In this document: positions 61,696 to 64,000 of the stretch, piece after piece
How positions within the stretch are numbered: the first letter of the stretch is position 1
How the letters are laid out: every line of letters begins with the position of its first letter
Origin: an uncultured Bacteroidales bacterium
GTDB taxonomy: Bacteria; Bacteroidota; Bacteroidia; Bacteroidales; UBA932
Direction of reading: 5' to 3'
Assembly (NCBI GenBank): GCA_900318445.1
Contig: ONKO01000002.1
Span: 62,001 to 126,000 of the forward strand
Length of the DNA: 64,000 nt
The notes under the pieces: generated by a model
The model's database searches: none
What the model was told of the DNA's origin: nothing
The model's input: only the letters and a program-made list of their open reading frames with translations
Translations under genes and position numbers: made by a program

Positions 61696-62169
61696 ATGAA
61701 TATCGTTCTCCTGACAGTCGGGAAGACCGACGTAAAGTGGGTTAAAGAGGGCCTGGACCTGTATGCGTCCCGGCTCAAGCACTATGTTCCCTTTACCGTC
61801 ATAGAGATTCCGGAACTCAAGAAAGTAGCCAGTTTCACCCGGCAGCAAATCAAGGACAAGGAAGGGGAACTCATCCTCAAGCAGGTGGGCCCGCAGGACA
61901 CCTTAATATTACTAGATGAGCACGGCCGCGAGTTCCGCTCGCTGGAATTTGCCGAATACATGGAAAAGCAGCTGGGAACGGGTGCCAAGAACCTTGTTTT
62001 CGCCGTGGGAGGGGCCTACGGCTTCTCTGAGCCCGTTTACCAGCGGGCGGGCGGGAAGATTTCCCTTTCCAAAATGACCTTCTCGCACCAGATGGTGCGC
62101 ACCATCTTTGCAGAGCAGCTGTACCGGGCTTTCACCATCCTGAAGGGAGAGCCATACCATCATGAATAA
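61696..62169 (+). CDS. rlmH: 23S rRNA (pseudouridine1915-N3)-methyltransferase
   Basis: 157 residues, SPOUT-class. MNIVLLTVGKTDVKWVKEGLDLY start, LLDEHGREFRSLEFAEY, FAVGGAYGFSEPVYQRA (knot SAM loop) and the end FSHQMVRTIFAEQLYRAFTILKGEPYHHE are diagnostic. Methylates pseudouridine 1915 in helix 69. The stop overlaps the next start by eight bases. Confidence 0.96.
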   Translation: MNIVLLTVGKTDVKWVKEGLDLYASRLKHYVPFTVIEIPELKKVASFTRQQIKDKEGELILKQVGPQDTLILLDEHGREFRSLEFAEYMEKQLGTGAKNLVFAVGGAYGFSEPVYQRAGGKISLSKMTFSHQMVRTIFAEQLYRAFTILKGEPYHHE

Positions 62170-64000
62170 GCGCATGAACATACGCCGATGGTTCTCGATG
62201 GCGCTCATGGCAGCCGCCATCGTGGTCCTCGCCGTCTCCCTCCTCTCCGGCAACCGCCACAGCAACTTGGAATCGGCCGCCGAGGAACTGGGTGAGAAGA
62301 TGGACCGCCGTATGGCCCTTCTGGACAAGTACATCAGCCAGGCGCTGCACACTCCCACGGACGAGTGGCTCAACCTCAAGGGGCTTCCCGAAGACATGGT
62401 GGTGTACCGCTACGTGGAAGACACCCTCCAGAGCTGGGCACACCAGTTCCCCATCCGTAACGACGACATCCGTCCCCGCACGCTGGTCCAGCGGCTCGGA
62501 GATTCCCGCGACAACCTTTCCTCTCCCCTCAGTGACGTTCCCGAGCGTCTCATCTACGCCAACCACGGCCCCAAATGGTACCTGGAAAAGGCCGTCCAGG
62601 GAGACGGGTGCAAGGTAATCGCCGGCCTGGAAGTGGTGAACGAGCTCCAGGCGGGTTCGCTCAGCGGCATCAACCGGCACTTCCGCCAGGATGCCCGCTT
62701 CTCCATCCGGCCCATATCGGCCTCGGTGGGTGCTCCCGTCAAGGTGGACGGCATTCCCCTCATGAAGCTCACCAGCGAGTCCATGGCCGAGCCTTCCCAG
62801 CGCAACTCGAGCCTCACGTGGCTGGCGGTAGCGTTGCTCATCACCGCCTCGCTGCTCCTGCTATCGACGCATCCGTCGGCCCTCTGGCTGGTGCTGGTGA
62901 TGGCGCTGCAGCTGTCGGCCCTCACCTGGCTGTACGTCTACGGGCGCGGGCTCTCGCAGGTGTCACAGCTCTTTACGCCTCTCCTCTATGCCGACGGCCA
63001 CTTTCTGTACTCGCTGGGCGCGGTGGTCCTCGTGAACCTGGCCATCACGCTGGCCGTCCTGGACCTGTACCTGGTACGCTGGACCCTTCTGAAGGCCCTC
63101 CGCCGCCGTGGCCGCCGCTGGATGCAGTGGATTCTCATCGTAATCCTAGGCATCCTCGTCATTACCATCTGCACCTATATCCACGCAACGTTCAAGAGCA
63201 TCCAGTACAACTCCAACATTACGCTGGAGCTGTTCAAGGTAGACCTGCTGTCCCGTCACACGGCACAGGTCTATATCAGCTTCCTGGCCCTTACCCTCAC
63301 CATCCCGCTGCTGCTGCAGATGGGCTCTCCCCTGTTCCGCGGCCTATGCGGCATCCGCTACGACGCATTCTCGGCCGGCGGCCGCATCCTGTACGCCCTT
63401 GCCGTGGGAGCCTACTTCGTGGTGGCATCCACCACCATGGGCTTCCGCAAGGAGCAGCAGAGGGTGGACGTCTGGGCCAACCGGCTGGCCATGGACCGGG
63501 ACATCGGCCTGGAAATCCAGCTGCGCTCGGTGGAAGGATCCATATCGGCCGACCCTGTCATCGGCGCCCTGTCCATCCTGGAAGAGGGAAATGACATCAT
63601 CCGCAGCCGCCTGGTGAGCAGCTACATGGGACGCATCTCGCAGGACTACGACATTTCCGTGATCCAGCCCCGGGCAGATGCATCGGCCGCAGGCATCTTC
63701 CAGGACCGCATCCGCGGCGGCACGCAGTTGGGAGACAACTCGCACTTCTTCTACAGTTCGCTGGGCAGCGGGCGCGTCTCGTACACCGGCCTCTTTACCT
63801 ATTATGTAAAGGACTATGGCTCCAGCACCATCCTGGTGACGGTGGAGTCCAAGCACAACAGAGAGGACCGCGGCTACCTGAGCCTCCTTGGCATCGCAGA
63901 CCCCGGACGCGTTTCCCTGCCGCCGGTCTACTCCTGGGCCAAGTATGCCGATGCGCGCATGGTGCAGTACAAGGGCTCCTTCGCCTATCCCACCGTACTG
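62162..64000 (+). CDS. Large membrane protein, probable sensor histidine kinase N-terminal part
   Basis: 613 residues are visible and the frame is open at the window end, so the 3' end is missing. ATG 62162 overlaps rlmH. One membrane helix near 13-30, a periplasmic stretch (about 31-215), then roughly six to seven helices (about 217-435: LTWLAVALLITASLLLL, LVLVMALQLSALTWLYVY, ILIVILGILVITICTYI, and so on) and another soluble region from about 440. This layout is that of large Bacteroidales sensor kinases encoded beside rlmH-like genes, but no kinase motif is inside the window, so the call is an inference. Confidence 0.6.
   Translation, partial: MNKRMNIRRWFSMALMAAAIVVLAVSLLSGNRHSNLESAAEELGEKMDRRMALLDKYISQALHTPTDEWLNLKGLPEDMVVYRYVEDTLQSWAHQFPIRNDDIRPRTLVQRLGDSRDNLSSPLSDVPERLIYANHGPKWYLEKAVQGDGCKVIAGLEVVNELQAGSLSGINRHFRQDARFSIRPISASVGAPVKVDGIPLMKLTSESMAEPSQRNSSLTWLAVALLITASLLLLSTHPSALWLVLVMALQLSALTWLYVYGRGLSQVSQLFTPLLYADGHFLYSLGAVVLVNLAITLAVLDLYLVRWTLLKALRRRGRRWMQWILIVILGILVITICTYIHATFKSIQYNSNITLELFKVDLLSRHTAQVYISFLALTLTIPLLLQMGSPLFRGLCGIRYDAFSAGGRILYALAVGAYFVVASTTMGFRKEQQRVDVWANRLAMDRDIGLEIQLRSVEGSISADPVIGALSILEEGNDIIRSRLVSSYMGRISQDYDISVIQPRADASAAGIFQDRIRGGTQLGDNSHFFYSSLGSGRVSYTGLFTYYVKDYGSSTILVTVESKHNREDRGYLSLLGIADPGRVSLPPVYSWAKYADARMVQYKGSFAYPTVL

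Overview
The window is a gene-dense piece of chromosome from a G+C-rich member of the Bacteroidales (Bacteroidota). Three things support this: a SusC/SusD polysaccharide utilisation locus, promoters of the Bacteroides type (TTTG, about 20 bases, TAnnTTTG) in front of many genes on both strands, and families such as DUF4293, DUF3822, DUF4783 and FtsB/DivIC with typical Bacteroidales neighbours. I cannot name a genus; the plant-hemicellulose locus suggests a gut or rumen type organism. No rRNA, tRNA, phage or plasmid genes were seen.

Layout. 1-6000: 3' end of infB, a CotH-like lipoprotein, folP (minus), tmk and a DoxX/MauE membrane protein. 6001-9561: a minus-strand operon murQ - DUF4293 - nucleotidyltransferase - CPBP protease - FtsB/DivIC-like protein, preceded at its 3' side by two palindromes. 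9680-12270: overlapping fabK-fabF-fabZ-like genes. 12271-13306: about 1 kb without genes, made of nested repeats inserted at a terminator. 13307-18629: queF, prfA, CoA-transferase (minus), mazG (plus), HerA-like ATPase (minus). 18710-22084: cstA, rsmD, DUF3822 and a membrane-anchored unknown (minus). 22188-28360: a plus-strand run of a DHH phosphoesterase with an odd repeat insert, two FKBP-type lipoproteins, a MATE exporter, a kinase and a serine hydrolase. 28370-31434: ettA and an MsrA-fRMsr fusion between two nearly identical 178-bp inverted repeats. 31540-36219: polA, an ECF sigma factor, rsmG, rpmH and an unknown gene. 36235-37499: a REP-associated transposase (RAYT) flanked by inverted copies of its probable target repeat; a third copy lies at 18668-18703.

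37499-61099 holds the main metabolic unit: 13 genes on the minus strand, read from 60131 down to 37499 with almost no spacing, plus an AraC regulator upstream. They encode GH5_7 mannanase, SusC, SusD, two IPT-type surface glycan-binding lipoproteins, GH26, BACON-GH5 (GH5_4-like), GH26, GH130, GH31, GH3, cellobiose/mannobiose 2-epimerase and a GPH sugar symporter. The mannan route is complete from surface to cytoplasm: endo-cleavage, import through SusCD, release of mannobiose, epimerisation to mannosyl-glucose, and phosphorolysis. The GH31 (alpha-xylosidase-like), GH3 and BACON-GH5 genes resemble the core of a xyloglucan locus, so this looks like a combined beta-mannan plus xyloglucan operon.

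61188-64000: a DUF4783 protein (minus), rlmH, and the N-terminal part of a large membrane protein, probably a sensor histidine kinase, cut by the window end.

At genome scale two signals cross all genes: the heptamer ATCGGCC/GGCCGAT is strongly over-represented, and several promoters sit so close to their start codons that the mRNAs should be leaderless.
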